Part shown: positions 41,335 to 50,582 of the stretch, piece after piece
How the letters are laid out: each line of letters opens with the position of its first letter
How positions within the stretch are numbered: position 1 is the stretch's first letter
NCBI RefSeq assembly: GCF_022346185.1
Contig: NZ_JAKRMS010000006.1
Location: 1 to 64,000 of the forward strand
Direction: 5' to 3'
Length of the DNA stretch: 64,000 bases
DNA from: Cellulomonas sp. ACRRI
GTDB lineage: Bacteria > Actinomycetota > Actinomycetes > Actinomycetales > Cellulomonadaceae
Made by a program: the position numbers and the translations under genes
Notes under the pieces: model-generated
Databases searched by the model: none
The model's input: the letters and a program-made list of their open reading frames with translations, nothing else
What the model was told of the DNA's origin: nothing

Positions 41335-41925
41335 GTGACCCGCGCCGGACTGACCCCCGCCCGCGTCGTCGCCGACGCCGCGGCGCTGGCCGACGAGGCC
41401 GGCTTCGACGCGCTCACGCTGTCCGCCGTCGCCCGGCGGCTCGGCGTGCAGACCGCGAGCCTCTACGCCCACGTGCGGGACCGCGCCGCGCTGCTCGACG
41501 GCGTCACCGCGCTGGCGATGGGCGAGGTCGCGTCCCGGATCGCCACCGGCGTGGCCGGGCGCTCCGGGCGCGACGCCCTGCGGGGGTACGCCGACGCGTT
41601 CCGCGACTACGCCCGCGAGCACCCCGGCCGGTGGGCCGCGATGCAGCGCCGCGCCGGGCCCGCCGCGGTGGCCGCACCGTCCGCGGTCGACGTCGTGGCG
41701 CTGACCGACGCCCTGCTCCGCGGGTACGCCGTCCCGTCCGACCAGCGCGTGCACGTCATCCGGCTGCTCGGCAGCACCATCAACGGCTTCGTCCAGCTCG
41801 AGCGCATCGGCAGCTTCGACCACAGCGCCCCGGCCCCCGCGGACTCGTGGGACCGGGTGGTCGACGCGCTCGACACCGTGCTGCGGGCCTGGCCCGCCCC
41901 CGACCCCGAGGATCCCTCCGCATGA
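41335..41925 (+). CDS. TetR-family transcriptional regulator
   Basis: This 196-residue protein has an N-terminal TetR helix-turn-helix at about 25-45 (LTLSAVARRLGVQTASLYAHV) and a helical ligand-binding domain with a WHG-like region (DAFRDYAREHPGRWAAM). It probably represses itself and the co-translated SGNH hydrolase gene, whose ATG overlaps its stop (ATGA). The GTG start is placed by the leaderless promoter immediately upstream. The inducing ligand is not predictable, but the operon suggests an ester or acylated sugar. It is divergent from the HAD phosphatase gene, which may also be under its control. Confidence 0.9.
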   Translation: MTRAGLTPARVVADAAALADEAGFDALTLSAVARRLGVQTASLYAHVRDRAALLDGVTALAMGEVASRIATGVAGRSGRDALRGYADAFRDYAREHPGRWAAMQRRAGPAAVAAPSAVDVVALTDALLRGYAVPSDQRVHVIRLLGSTINGFVQLERIGSFDHSAPAPADSWDRVVDALDTVLRAWPAPDPEDPSA

Positions 41926-43097
41926 TCGACGTCCCCCTGACCCCCGACCTGGCCGCGACCGTCCGCGGCGCCGCCGAGCTCGAGCGCACCGCCCGCGGGC
42001 TCCGGCCGCACCGGCTGCCCGCGTGGGTGGGCCGGCAGCTCGGCGACCCGCAGCTGCTCGCGATGGAGGCGCAGCCGTCCGGCGTGCGGGTGGCGCTCGC
42101 GACCACCGCCACCGCGGTCGAGCTCGTCGTGCACCCCACGCGGCTCGCCTACCGCCAGGTCGACCGCCCGCGCGGCGCGGTCGACCTGGTCGTGGACGGC
42201 GCCGTGCTGGCGAGCCAGCCGCTGACCGGCGGCGACGCCGTGGAGACGGACCTGGCGACCGGCGCCTCCGCCCTGCTGCCCGGCGACCCGCAGACCGTCG
42301 CGTTCACCGGGCTGCCGGCGGGGGAGAAGGTGGTCGAGCTGTGGCTGCCGCACAACGAGTCCGTCGAGCTGGTCGCCCTGCGGGCCGACGCCCCCGTGCG
42401 GCCCGCCCCCGACGACCGGCCCGTCTGGCTGCACCACGGCTCCTCGATCAGCCAGGGCTCCAACGCCGCGACACCGGCCGGGACCTGGCCGGCGGTGGCC
42501 GCGCGCCTCGGCGGCGCCGACCTGCGGAACCTCGGCCTCGGCGGCAGCGCGCTGGTCGACCAGGCGACCGCCCGCGTCGTGCGGGACGCGCCGGCCGACC
42601 TGATCAGCGTGGCGCTCGGCATCAACGTCGTGAACCTGGACGGGATGCGGCGCCGGACCTTCGAGTCGGCGGTGCACGGGTTCCTCGACACCATCCGCGA
42701 CGGGCACCCCGACACCCCGCTCGTGCTCCTGACGCCGATCTTCTGCGGCATCCACGAGGACACCCCCGGCCCCGGGGCGTTCGACGTGGCCGCCCTTGCG
42801 GCCGGCCGGGCGCAGTTCGTCGCCGCGGGCGGCTCCGACCTCTCGAACGGCCGGCTCACGCTGCGGGTCGTCCGGGACGCGCTGGCGGCGGTGGTCGGGC
42901 GCCGGGCGGACGACCCGCACCTGCACCTGCTCGACGGGCTGTCCCTGTACGGCGCGGCGGATGCCGACGCCCACCCGCTCCCCGACGCGCTGCACCCGGA
43001 CGCGGCGACGCACCGGCTGATCGGCGAGCGGTTCGCGGCGTCCGCGTTCGGGGCCGGCGGGCCGTTCGGCGGGGTGCGCGCGCGGGCAGCCGACTGA
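41922..43097 (+). CDS. SGNH/GDSL-family hydrolase
   Basis: This 391-residue cytoplasmic protein has no signal peptide. It consists of an N-terminal beta-sandwich of about 160 residues and a C-terminal SGNH domain. Block I is WLHHGSSISQGS with the nucleophile at S175 in place of the usual GDS; the Gly block is NLGLGGSAL; the Asn block is LGINVVNLDG; the catalytic Asp-His lie in LPDALHPDAATH. The arrangement resembles carbohydrate esterases with a jelly-roll accessory domain, so it may deacylate an oligosaccharide. It is translationally coupled to the TetR gene. Its stop lies 3 bases from the convergent WbsX-like gene. Confidence 0.88.
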   Translation: MIDVPLTPDLAATVRGAAELERTARGLRPHRLPAWVGRQLGDPQLLAMEAQPSGVRVALATTATAVELVVHPTRLAYRQVDRPRGAVDLVVDGAVLASQPLTGGDAVETDLATGASALLPGDPQTVAFTGLPAGEKVVELWLPHNESVELVALRADAPVRPAPDDRPVWLHHGSSISQGSNAATPAGTWPAVAARLGGADLRNLGLGGSALVDQATARVVRDAPADLISVALGINVVNLDGMRRRTFESAVHGFLDTIRDGHPDTPLVLLTPIFCGIHEDTPGPGAFDVAALAAGRAQFVAAGGSDLSNGRLTLRVVRDALAAVVGRRADDPHLHLLDGLSLYGAADADAHPLPDALHPDAATHRLIGERFAASAFGAGGPFGGVRARAAD

Positions 43098-43100
43098 CGG

Positions 43101-44213
43101 TCAGGCCGGCGCCGGGTCCGCCGCCCGCCCGGCGGGGACCCGGGTCGCCGGCACCTGCAGCCCCTCGTGCAGCGCCTCGAGCCACGCCGTGCCGTGCTCC
43201 GCGTCCGGCTCGAGGTAGTTGCCCTCGGCCCACTCGTTCCACGACTTCACCCAGAGCAGCCGCTCCTGCTCCGGGCGGCCGGCGAGCAGCGCCGTCGCGT
43301 CGGCCACGTGCCGGCGGAACACGTCCGGCGACGATCCGGTCATCACGATGCCCCGGCGGCCGGAGCGCGGGGTGTTGTCCCAGTTGGGCATGACGCACGG
43401 CTGCCGGGTCGGGGGCAGGGGCCGGCGCTCCAGGAAGCCCGGGTCGACGGGGTAGTGCTCCGGCCCGCGGCCCAGGCGCCGCCCGATCCGCCGTCGCCAG
43501 AACTCCCGGCGCCCGAACCGCACCGGCAGCCGCATCTGGATACCGGCGTCGAAGCCCACCGCCTCCGCGTCCGGGAAGCCCTCGCCCCAGTCGAACCAGT
43601 CCGAGACCTCCGCGACGAGGTACAGCCCCGGCAGCCCCGCGGCACGGGCGAGCGCCTGCCAGCGGTCCACGAACCGCCGGGCGTCCGGCAGCTCGCCGGG
43701 CTTGTGCACGACCAGCACCGGCCGGTCGCCGACCCGCAGATAGCGCTCGTCGCGGAAGGCCGGCAGCAGCGCCGTCAGGTGGGCGTGGTCGTCGCCCTCG
43801 GGGTAGGTCTGCTCGGCGAGCACACGGTCCGGGGCGCCGTGCCAGGTCCCGGTCCAGGTCTCGTTCGCCCAGGCGAGGCAGAACGGCAGCGTCGGCTCGC
43901 CCGAGGCCAGCACCTCGGCGAACGGCCGCTCCAGCAGGCGCCGCCCGCCGCCGAACCAGTAGTGCCAGTAGACGAAGGCCGCGACGCCGTGCGCCCGGGC
44001 GAGGTCGGCCTGCGCGGCGCGCGCCTCGGGCACCCTGAGGTCGTAGAAGCCCAGGTCGCCGGGCAGGTGCGGCTGCCGGTGCCCCGGGAACAGCGGGCGT
44101 GCGCGGACCGTGTTGGTCCACTCGGTGAACCCAGGCCCCCACCACGCGTCGTTCTCCGGGACCGGGTGGTACTGCGGCAGGTAGAACGCGATCGCGCGTG
44201 CTCCGAGATCCAT
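43101..44213 (-). CDS. WbsX-like glycan-processing protein (GH99-related TIM barrel)
   Basis: This 370-residue protein has the WbsX-family signature: AIAFYLPQYHPVPENDAWWGPGF (in two blocks), FTEWTNTVRARPLFPGH, GVAAFVYWHYWFGGGRRLLE, LAWANETWTGTW and VKSWNEWAEGNYLEPD. The family occurs in O-antigen and rhamnan loci and carries a GH99-like barrel. The acidic residues in ANETW and NEWAEG are candidate catalytic residues. It is annotated variously as glycosyltransferase or glycoside hydrolase. Here it stands alone, convergent with the SGNH hydrolase gene, without a polysaccharide operon. The ATG at 44213 starts directly at the fold. Confidence 0.85.
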   Translation of the reverse strand: MDLGARAIAFYLPQYHPVPENDAWWGPGFTEWTNTVRARPLFPGHRQPHLPGDLGFYDLRVPEARAAQADLARAHGVAAFVYWHYWFGGGRRLLERPFAEVLASGEPTLPFCLAWANETWTGTWHGAPDRVLAEQTYPEGDDHAHLTALLPAFRDERYLRVGDRPVLVVHKPGELPDARRFVDRWQALARAAGLPGLYLVAEVSDWFDWGEGFPDAEAVGFDAGIQMRLPVRFGRREFWRRRIGRRLGRGPEHYPVDPGFLERRPLPPTRQPCVMPNWDNTPRSGRRGIVMTGSSPDVFRRHVADATALLAGRPEQERLLWVKSWNEWAEGNYLEPDAEHGTAWLEALHEGLQVPATRVPAGRAADPAPA

Positions 44214-44416
44214 GCGCCCGCCCCCTCGGCCGGTCGGCCCGGATCGCGCCGCGCCGCACCCGGCCGGCCTCGGACCTGCCCGCGAGTGTTCTCCCGCGCC
44301 CGGGCGGCGCGCAAGGGTGCGCTCACCTGGCGGCCGGGTCCGGGCGGCGGGGCCGAGGCCACTTGTCGCGCAGTGGCCGTGGCGGCGCGCCGGGACGGTC
44401 TGCCAGCGTCGACGCC

Positions 44417-45268
44417 GTGGGAGAGGACGCGGAGGACGACGTGCGGCACGGGGTGGAGGACAGGCTCGAGGGCGTGCGCGCGCGAGCGGGCCGGGAGCTG
44501 GACCGGGTGCCGGTGAACACCGGCTTCGCCCGGGCGGTGCTGGCGGGCTCCGCCGCCGGCACGCTGTGGTGGGACCGGGAGGTCGACCCGCAGGCCTTCC
44601 ACGTGGTGCACGCGTACGGGATGTCGCTGGTGTGGGGCCCCGGGGTGGCCGCGGCGTTCGACGCGGTGGTGGCGCGGCTGCGGGACGGCACCGGGGCCGG
44701 CGAGGAGTGGCTGCAGATCGACCCGCGCTGGTCCGGGCTCGGCTGGGACGCCGCGCTCGGCGCGGTCCCGTTCGACGCGCCGGAGGCAGGCGCGCCGGGG
44801 GCGACAGCCCGGCACGTGCGGCTGAACTTCGCCCACGACCCGGGCGCGGTCCGGCCCACGCGCCCGCTGCCGGACGGCTGGCGCATCCGCGCCGCCACCG
44901 CGGCCGACTTCGACCGGAGCGGCACCGTGGTGCCGTCGGCGTTCTGGCCGGACGCCGGCGCCTTTCTCGCGCACGGTGGCGGGGTCGTGGCCGAGCGCGC
45001 GGCCGACGGCGTGGTCGGGGCGATCGCGTTCGCCTCCTACCGCACCGGCGACGACCTGGAGATCGGCATCGAGACGGAGGCGGAGCACCGGGACCGGGGA
45101 CTCGGCGCCCACGTGGCCCGGGCGTTCGTCGACGTCGTCCGGGGCGCGGGGCTCACCCCCGTGTGGTCGTGCCGCGAGGACAACGTCGCCTCGGCCCGGG
45201 TCGCGGCGTCCGCCGGCTTCGTGCCGACCGCCCGGCTCCCGTACTACCACCTGCGCCGCGCGCGCTGA
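44417..45268 (+). CDS. GNAT-family N-acetyltransferase
   Basis: This 283-residue protein has an N-terminal domain of about 150 residues (REVDPQAFHVVHAYGMSLVW; RWSGLGWDAALGAVPF) and a C-terminal GNAT fold. The C-terminal fold includes GVVGAIAFASYRTGDDLEIGI and an acetyl-CoA-binding loop HRDRGLGAHVARAFVDVV, and ends with SCREDNVASARVAASAGFVP. The two-domain form is common for acetyltransferases acting on small molecules or protein side chains. The GTG at 44417 is the most upstream plausible start; the first 20 residues are very acidic. It is monocistronic, and the acceptor is unknown. Confidence 0.85.
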   Translation: MGEDAEDDVRHGVEDRLEGVRARAGRELDRVPVNTGFARAVLAGSAAGTLWWDREVDPQAFHVVHAYGMSLVWGPGVAAAFDAVVARLRDGTGAGEEWLQIDPRWSGLGWDAALGAVPFDAPEAGAPGATARHVRLNFAHDPGAVRPTRPLPDGWRIRAATAADFDRSGTVVPSAFWPDAGAFLAHGGGVVAERAADGVVGAIAFASYRTGDDLEIGIETEAEHRDRGLGAHVARAFVDVVRGAGLTPVWSCREDNVASARVAASAGFVPTARLPYYHLRRAR

Positions 45269-45450
45269 CCCGGCGGCGGCCGCCTGGCCGACCCCACCCG
45301 CCGGGCGCGCGATCCCCAACGCTTCGTCGCACCGCCACCCGCCGGATCGGTGTGCGGCGGGACGATCGGGTGGGCACCACGGCCGCCGCCGCGGTGTGGC
45401 TCGCGGTCAGCCTGGTCCGCGCCGCGCGCCGGCGCTGACCCCGCCGGGCG

Positions 45451-47070
45451 TCAGACCCGGAACGCCGCGATCTGCGTCGCCATCTCCCGGGACGCGCCCG
45501 CCACCTGCGCCATGTCGGCGTCGACGCGCGCCAGGGTGCCCGCGCTGCGGTCCGCGGCGGCCGCGACCGACCCGAGGCCGGCGGCGATCTCGCCCGCCCC
45601 GGCGGCGGCCTCCGCGACGCCCCGGGACATCTCGGACGTGGTCGCCGTCTGCTCCTCGACCGCCGAGGCGATGGTCAGCTGGTAGTCGTTGATCCGGGCG
45701 ATCACCTGCGAGATCCCGTCGATCGCCCCGACCGCGCCGGCGGTGTCGCCCTGGATGGCCTCGACGCGCCGGGCGATGTCCTCGGTGGCCGTCGCGGTCT
45801 CCCGGGCGAGCTCCTTGACCTCGCCGGCCACGACGGCGAACCCCTTGCCCGCCTCGCCGGCCCGGGCGGCCTCGATGGTCGCGTTCAGCGCCAGCAGGTT
45901 GGTCTGCTCCGCGATCGAGGTGATCACCTTGACGACCGCGCCGATCTCCTGGCTGCTGGTGCCGAGCCGGGCGACCGTCTCGTTCGTGGCCACCACCTCC
46001 GTCATCGCCTGCGCGGCCACCTTCGCCGCCTGCGACGCGTTCTGCGCGATCTCCCGGATCGACGCGCCCATCTGCTCCGCGCCCGCCGCGACCGCCTGCA
46101 CGTTGCGCGACACCTGCTCGGCGGACGCCGAGACGGCCCCGACCTGGGTGCTCGTCTCCCGTGCGGCGGCGGCGCCCTCCGCCGCGGCCCCGCGCAGCGC
46201 GCCCACCGTCGCCTCGGAGCCCTGCGCGGTCCGGGCCACCTCGCCCACCAGCGCGGACACCGCGTCGACGGCGTCGTCCAGCGCCTTGCCCGCGCGGGAG
46301 ATCTCGCCACCCGCGTCCAGGCCGGTGCGGCGGGTCAGGTCGCCCTCCGCCAGCGCGGCCGCCACCTCCGAGATGCGGCCCGCCGGACCGGCGATGTCCC
46401 GGGTGACCTTGCGCCCGGCGTACGCGGCGAACACCGCCGAGAGCACCCCGATCCCGATGAGCACCGCCCGGCCCTGCTCCTGCTCGGCCTGCTGCCGCGC
46501 CTGCAGGTCCTGCACCCGGGACTCGGCCGAGCCCTGGATCCGGTCCACTAGCGTCAGCACCTCGTCGTAGGAGGCGCCGGCCGCGCCCTCGTTGATGGAC
46601 TCCAGGGCCGCGGCGTAGTCCTCGGGTGCGCCGGTCGCGAGCAGCGCGACCACGGCGTCGTCGCCGGCGAAGAACGCGTCCCACGCGCCCGCCAGCCCCG
46701 CGAACGCCTCCTGCTCCTCGGCGGTCGCCCCGGTGGTGTCGAGGTCGGCGAGCCAGGCCCGCACGTCCGCCTCCGTGGCGAGCAGGCTGGAGCGGTTGTA
46801 CGCCGAGTCGGCGAGCGCCGCCTCGGGGCCCAGCGCCGCGGTGTCCGCCACGACCAGCCCCTGCCACCCGGTGGCGTCGGCGATCTGGAACCGGGCCTCC
46901 TCGGCCAGCCGCAGCACCCGGTCGGCCTGCGCGATCCGCTCGGCGTAGGTGCGCTGCACCTGGGCCGTGACCACCCCGAGGGCGATCGCGACGACGATGA
47001 GCGAGGTCAGCAGCCCGAAGACCGCCGCCATGCGTGCGCCGATGGACTGCCGGTTCCAGCTGCTGGTCAC
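45451..47070 (-). CDS. methyl-accepting chemotaxis protein
   Basis: This 539-residue transducer has an N-terminal helix at about 14-36 ([19 protein letters not shown]), a periplasmic four-helix-type sensor of about 150 residues, and a second helix near 190-210. A HAMP domain ([30 protein letters not shown] in two pieces) and a long coiled-coil signalling domain follow. The conserved tip is [20 protein letters not shown] followed by [18 protein letters not shown]. It senses a signal outside the cell and controls CheA, implying a motile or at least chemotaxis-equipped organism. It starts with GTG at 47070, divergent from the DsbA-like lipoprotein gene. Methylation helices are present; no CheB/CheR genes lie nearby. 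Confidence 0.93.
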   Translation of the reverse strand: MTSSWNRQSIGARMAAVFGLLTSLIVVAIALGVVTAQVQRTYAERIAQADRVLRLAEEARFQIADATGWQGLVVADTAALGPEAALADSAYNRSSLLATEADVRAWLADLDTTGATAEEQEAFAGLAGAWDAFFAGDDAVVALLATGAPEDYAAALESINEGAAGASYDEVLTLVDRIQGSAESRVQDLQARQQAEQEQGRAVLIGIGVLSAVFAAYAGRKVTRDIAGPAGRISEVAAALAEGDLTRRTGLDAGGEISRAGKALDDAVDAVSALVGEVARTAQGSEATVGALRGAAAEGAAAARETSTQVGAVSASAEQVSRNVQAVAAGAEQMGASIREIAQNASQAAKVAAQAMTEVVATNETVARLGTSSQEIGAVVKVITSIAEQTNLLALNATIEAARAGEAGKGFAVVAGEVKELARETATATEDIARRVEAIQGDTAGAVGAIDGISQVIARINDYQLTIASAVEEQTATTSEMSRGVAEAAAGAGEIAAGLGSVAAAADRSAGTLARVDADMAQVAGASREMATQIAAFRV

Positions 47071-47457
47071 GGGACCGCCGTTCGGGTGAGGGAGGAGGTC
47101 GGACGCCGCGTCCCATCGGCAGGGACGGTCCGCGCGGGAGAGATCGGCCCGGGTGAACCGGGCGGGCGCTGCCGCGAGGACCGCCCGCGAGGGGGTACCC
47201 GACACGTCGAGCGAGCATGCGCCGGGTACCCCCTCGACGTGTCGGTTGCCCGCTCGGCGCCGGGAGCCGGGCGCGCCGGAGCCGCGCCCTCGGAGCCGGA
47301 GCGCGCGCGGGAGGTCCCGGGTGGACCCCGTGGAGGTCCCGGGGAGGTCGTGGCGGGACGGCACCGGCGGGGACCTTGGGGCCGCCGGCGGGGCGTGGGG
47401 CCGTGCGATCCTGGGTCCGACACTTCGAGGGGGGCACACCCGAAGGAGTCATCCGAC
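47071..47457. other. 387-bp divergent intergenic region containing a 69-bp palindrome
   Basis: Between the chemoreceptor (minus) and the DsbA-like lipoprotein (plus). It contains the second-family palindrome at 47188-47256 and the ribosome-binding site GAAGGAG for the gene at 47458. No clear -10 element was identified. Confidence 0.5.
47188..47256. repeat. 69-bp nested palindrome of the second family, copy 2 of 2
   Basis: Arms 47188-47211 and 47233-47256 share the core CCGACACGTCGAG / CTCGACGTGTCGG with copy 1 and have the same 21-base loop beginning CGAGCA. The variable segments differ from copy 1 (GGGGTACC here, TGTGCAAC there), and the base just before the second arm changes with them to keep an alternative stem (GGGGTACCC with GGGTACCCC). 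Confidence 0.85.
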
Positions 47458-48315
47458 ATGACGACCACACCGACGCCCGCACGCGCCCGTGCGGGCCGTC
47501 CGTCCCGCGTCGCCCGGGCGCTGCGCGCGGCGCTCGTCGCCTGCCTGGTGGCCGTCCCGCTCGCGGCGTGCGGGGGCGGCGACGCGCCGTCCGACGACGG
47601 CGACCAGGTCACGTACGGCGGTGGCGACGAGGCGGTGGTCGCGCCGGCGCTCGCGGACGTGACCGCCCCCGCGGCGGCCGACGACCGCGGCGGCATCCCG
47701 ATCAGCGCGGCCGGGGTGGGGGTGGCGGGCGAGGGCGACGTGGTCGTCGACGTGTACGCCGACCCCTGGTGCCCGTGGTGCCAGCGGTTCGACGCGCAGT
47801 ACTCCGACGCCCTCATGGACCTGGTGGACCAGGGCGGCCTGACCGTCGTGCACCGGCCGCTCGCGTTCCTCGACGCCCGGTTCGGCGGGACGTACTCGAC
47901 CCGCGTGGTGAACGCGCTGGCGGTCGTGGCCGACGAGTCGCCCGAGCACTACGTCGCCGTCCTGCACGCCCTGATGGCCGCCCAGCCGCCGACCGACGAG
48001 ACCGCCGGCCTGCCCGACGAGGAGATCGCGCGGCTGGCCGTCGAGGCGGGCGTCCCGGCGGACGTCGCGGAGCGGTTCACCGCCGTGGCCGCGACCCCGT
48101 ACCGGGCGACGACCGCGGACGGCGGGACCGAGGAGCGGACCGCGACGTCCCGGGTGTTCGCGCCGTGGGTGGCCGCCGCGACGCACCAGGCGGCGCTCGA
48201 CCTGGACGAGGTCCGGGTGCCGACGATCCTCGTCGACGGGGTGCCCGTCGACGACTGGACCGAGCCCGGCAGCCTGACGGACCTGGTCGCCGCGGCGGTC
48301 GCGGCGCGCGGGTGA
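47458..48315 (+). CDS. DsbA-like thioredoxin-fold lipoprotein
   Basis: This 285-residue exported protein has signal peptide LVACLVAVPLAAC with lipobox C38, an acidic linker, and a DsbA/DsbG-type thioredoxin fold. The redox motif is CPWC (C106, C109) in ADPWCPWCQRF, with an inserted helical region and the cis-Pro loop VRVPTILVDG. CPWC differs from the CPHC of DsbA. In actinobacteria such proteins form or isomerise disulfides in exported proteins. The surface proteins in this window contain several paired cysteines that could be clients, which is inference. Its stop overlaps the GTG of the AI-2E-type permease. Confidence 0.9.
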   Translation: MTTTPTPARARAGRPSRVARALRAALVACLVAVPLAACGGGDAPSDDGDQVTYGGGDEAVVAPALADVTAPAAADDRGGIPISAAGVGVAGEGDVVVDVYADPWCPWCQRFDAQYSDALMDLVDQGGLTVVHRPLAFLDARFGGTYSTRVVNALAVVADESPEHYVAVLHALMAAQPPTDETAGLPDEEIARLAVEAGVPADVAERFTAVAATPYRATTADGGTEERTATSRVFAPWVAAATHQAALDLDEVRVPTILVDGVPVDDWTEPGSLTDLVAAAVAARG

Positions 48316-49475
48316 CGGCGGGTCCCGCGACCGGCGGGCACCCCGTCCCGCCGTCGGTGCGTGCCACCGCCGCGTGGTCCTGGCGGCTGCTGGCGATCGC
48401 CGGGGCCGCCGCCGTCGGGCTGTGGCTGGTCGATGCCTTCCGCGTGATCGTCGTGGCCGTCGCGGTCGGCCTGCTGCTCGCCGTCCTGCTCACCCCGCTC
48501 GCCCGCCTGCTGGAGCGCCGCGCCCGGTTCCCGCCCTGGCTGGCGAGCCTGACCGGGGTGCTCGGGCTGGTCGCGCTGGTCGCCGCGCTCGGGGTGCTGT
48601 CCGGGCGGTCGATCGCGACCGGGCTCGGTGACCTCGCCGACCAGGCGCTGGCCGGGGTGGACCAGGCGCTCGCGTGGTTGGCGGACGGCCCGCTGGGCCT
48701 GGAGGTGGACCGCATCGACGCCCTCGTGGCCCAGGGCCAGGACGCGCTCCGCGACAACGCGGGCACGCTGCTGACGGGGGCGTGGTCGGCCACCCTGACG
48801 ATCGGGCAGGTCCTCGCGGGCGCCGTGATGGCGCTGTTCTGCGCATTCTTCTTCGTGCGCGACGCCCGGCCGATGTGGGCCTGGACCGTCGGCCTGCTGC
48901 CGCCCGGCGCCCGCCCGCGGGTGCACGAGGCGGGTCGCCGCGGGCTCGTCACCCTCGCCGCCTACACCCGCACCCAGATCCTGGTCGGCGCGGTGGACGC
49001 GGTCGGCATCGGCCTGGGTGCCGCGATCCTGGGGGTGCCGCTCGCGGTGCCGATCGCCGTGCTGGTGTTCGTGGCCTCGTTCGTCCCGTTCGTGGGCGCC
49101 GTGAGCACGGGTGCCATCGCGGTGCTGGTCGCGCTCGTCGCGCAGGGCCCGGTGACCGCGCTGCTCATGCTGGCGGTGGTGCTGGTCGTGCAGCAGGTCG
49201 AGGGCAACGTGCTGCAGCCGTTCCTCATGGGCCACGCGGTGGCGCTGCACCCGGTCGCGGTGCTCCTCGTGGTGAGCGCGGGGTCCATCGCCGCGGGCAT
49301 CGTCGGTGCGCTGTTCGCGGTGCCGGTGGCGGCGACGCTGAACACGATGGTCCGCTACCTGCACGGGCACGACCGGTTCCCCGGCCTGGGGACGGAGGGC
49401 GCGGAGCCGGAGCCCGAGCCGGCGCAGGGGACGGAGCCCGGGGCGGCCCGGCAGCCCGAGGCGGAGCCCGCCTAG
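48312..49475 (+). CDS. AI-2E family membrane transporter
   Basis: This 387-residue protein has about seven to eight hydrophobic segments and the family signature region: GQVLAGAVMALFCAFFFVRDARPMW, YTRTQILVGAVDAVGIGLGAAILGVPLA, FVPFVGAVSTGAIAVLVAL and VEGNVLQPFLMGHAVALHPV (each read as shorter blocks). The family was named for TqsA but most members transport other solutes, including sodium/proton exchange. The last 35 residues are a Glu/Pro-rich cytoplasmic tail. The GTG start is set by the 4-base overlap with the DsbA-like gene. The coupling of a thiol-redox lipoprotein to this transporter is unusual enough to note. Confidence 0.88.
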   Translation: MTAGPATGGHPVPPSVRATAAWSWRLLAIAGAAAVGLWLVDAFRVIVVAVAVGLLLAVLLTPLARLLERRARFPPWLASLTGVLGLVALVAALGVLSGRSIATGLGDLADQALAGVDQALAWLADGPLGLEVDRIDALVAQGQDALRDNAGTLLTGAWSATLTIGQVLAGAVMALFCAFFFVRDARPMWAWTVGLLPPGARPRVHEAGRRGLVTLAAYTRTQILVGAVDAVGIGLGAAILGVPLAVPIAVLVFVASFVPFVGAVSTGAIAVLVALVAQGPVTALLMLAVVLVVQQVEGNVLQPFLMGHAVALHPVAVLLVVSAGSIAAGIVGALFAVPVAATLNTMVRYLHGHDRFPGLGTEGAEPEPEPAQGTEPGAARQPEAEPA

Positions 49476-49530
49476 CGGCCTGGCCCCGTCGGCGCGGGCC
49501 GCGAGCCCCCGGCCGCGGCGCCCCGGGCCG

Positions 49531-50304
49531 TCAGGACGCCGCGCGTCCCGCGGCGCGGGCGGGCAGGCCGTCGAGCCGCCGGTACAGCCACGCGGTCGTC
49601 GCCCACCCGACCGGGTACGCCACGACGAGCCCGATGCCGCAGGCCAGCCACCCGGCGACCCCGACCAGGGCCACGGCGAGCGCGAGCAGCACGGTCGTCC
49701 CCGGGTGCCGGCTCGCGAGCCGGGCGCTCTCCCGGAGGGCCGTCGCCGGCCCGAACCCCCGGTCGAGCGACAGGAGCACCGCGTACTGGCCGAGCAGGGC
49801 GACCACCACGCCGGGCAGGGAGAGCAGCAGCGCCCCGAGGGCGGTCAGGACCCCGAGCAGCACGGCGGTGGCAGCCGGCCGTCCCAGCCCGCGCGGCGTC
49901 CAGAGGTCCCGCGCGCCCATCGCCCGGCCGTCCACCGCCGCGAGGCCGAACCGCGCCCCGAGCACCTGCAGCAGCACCGTCAGGACCTGGAGCGCGATCA
50001 GGGCGCCGAGCAACGCGCCGAGCGCACCCGGCGCGACCGCCGCGCTCGTCCCGGCGAACGACCCGCCGGCCCGCGCCGCGGCGGACTGCGCCTCGGCCTG
50101 GGTCCGGAGCAGGTCCACCGTCGCCGCGAGGACCGGCAGCGACAGCGCGGCGGTCCCGGCGAGCAGCAGCGTGACCGGCACCGCGAACAGCCCGGTCGCC
50201 GTCCCGAGGCGCGCGCGGACGGCGTCCCGGCCGAACCGGAGCGCGTCGCCGACGCCGGGCGCGGTCGGGTCGGTCGGCACCGGCGCTCCTCGGGTCGCGG
50301 CCAC
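49531..50304 (-). CDS. multi-pass membrane protein of unknown function
   Basis: This 257-residue protein has about five to six helices and a soluble N-terminus containing GVGDALRFGRDAVRARLGTATGLF. The segments GALLLSLPGVVVALLGQYAVLL and ALRESARLASRHPGTTVLLALAVAL resemble the membrane domains seen beside glycerophosphodiester phosphodiesterases and in DUF975-like proteins, but I cannot assign a family firmly. It is convergent with the AI-2E-type gene. The start at 50304 gives a clean N-terminus. No catalytic residues are visible, so it may be a stress-related or scaffold membrane protein. Confidence 0.7.
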   Translation of the reverse strand: MAATRGAPVPTDPTAPGVGDALRFGRDAVRARLGTATGLFAVPVTLLLAGTAALSLPVLAATVDLLRTQAEAQSAAARAGGSFAGTSAAVAPGALGALLGALIALQVLTVLLQVLGARFGLAAVDGRAMGARDLWTPRGLGRPAATAVLLGVLTALGALLLSLPGVVVALLGQYAVLLSLDRGFGPATALRESARLASRHPGTTVLLALAVALVGVAGWLACGIGLVVAYPVGWATTAWLYRRLDGLPARAAGRAAS

Positions 50305-50339
50305 CCGCCTCCGGGCGGCTCCGTCCGGACACTACCGGC

Positions 50340-50570
50340 TCAGCCCAGCAGACCCACGACGTACCCGACGAACAGCAGCAGCGCGAGCACCACCACCACG
50401 CCGACCAGGGCGTACACGAGCCAGTTGGTCCGGCGGCTCGGCAGGTCGGGCTCCTGGAACGCCGCGCCGGAGGTGCTGGACTCGCCGGGGGGCGTGTCGC
50501 CGGGGGCGACGCCGCCGCCGGGCTCGAGGCCGGGCGTGTTCTCCGGGTCCGGGTCGGGGGTGCTCATCAT
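50340..50570 (-). CDS. small DUF6480-like single-helix membrane protein
   Basis: This 76-residue protein has a highly patterned N-terminus, MSTPDPDPENTPGLEPGGGV, then PPGESSTSG, then one C-terminal helix (WLVYALVGVVVVLALLLFVGYVVGLL). The PDPxxTPGLEPGGGVxPGxTPP pattern is widespread in actinobacterial small proteins annotated DUF6480; this is from memory. Topology is probably N-in with a tail anchor. Function is unknown. TAGCGT lies 6 bases upstream of the first of two consecutive ATG codons, so the transcript is probably leaderless. Confidence 0.8.
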   Translation of the reverse strand: MMSTPDPDPENTPGLEPGGGVAPGDTPPGESSTSGAAFQEPDLPSRRTNWLVYALVGVVVVLALLLFVGYVVGLLG

Positions 50571-50576
50571 GCGGCC

Positions 50577-50582
50577 ACGCTA
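50577..50582 (-). promoter_or_regulatory. candidate -10 element (TAGCGT)
   Basis: Minus-strand TAGCGT, 6 bases upstream of the DUF6480-like gene start. Confidence 0.45.

Noticed and set aside
45371-45438. A 22-codon ORF before the chemoreceptor stop
   Set aside because: No ribosome-binding site, low complexity (Ala/Val/Arg) and no conserved feature; indistinguishable from chance.
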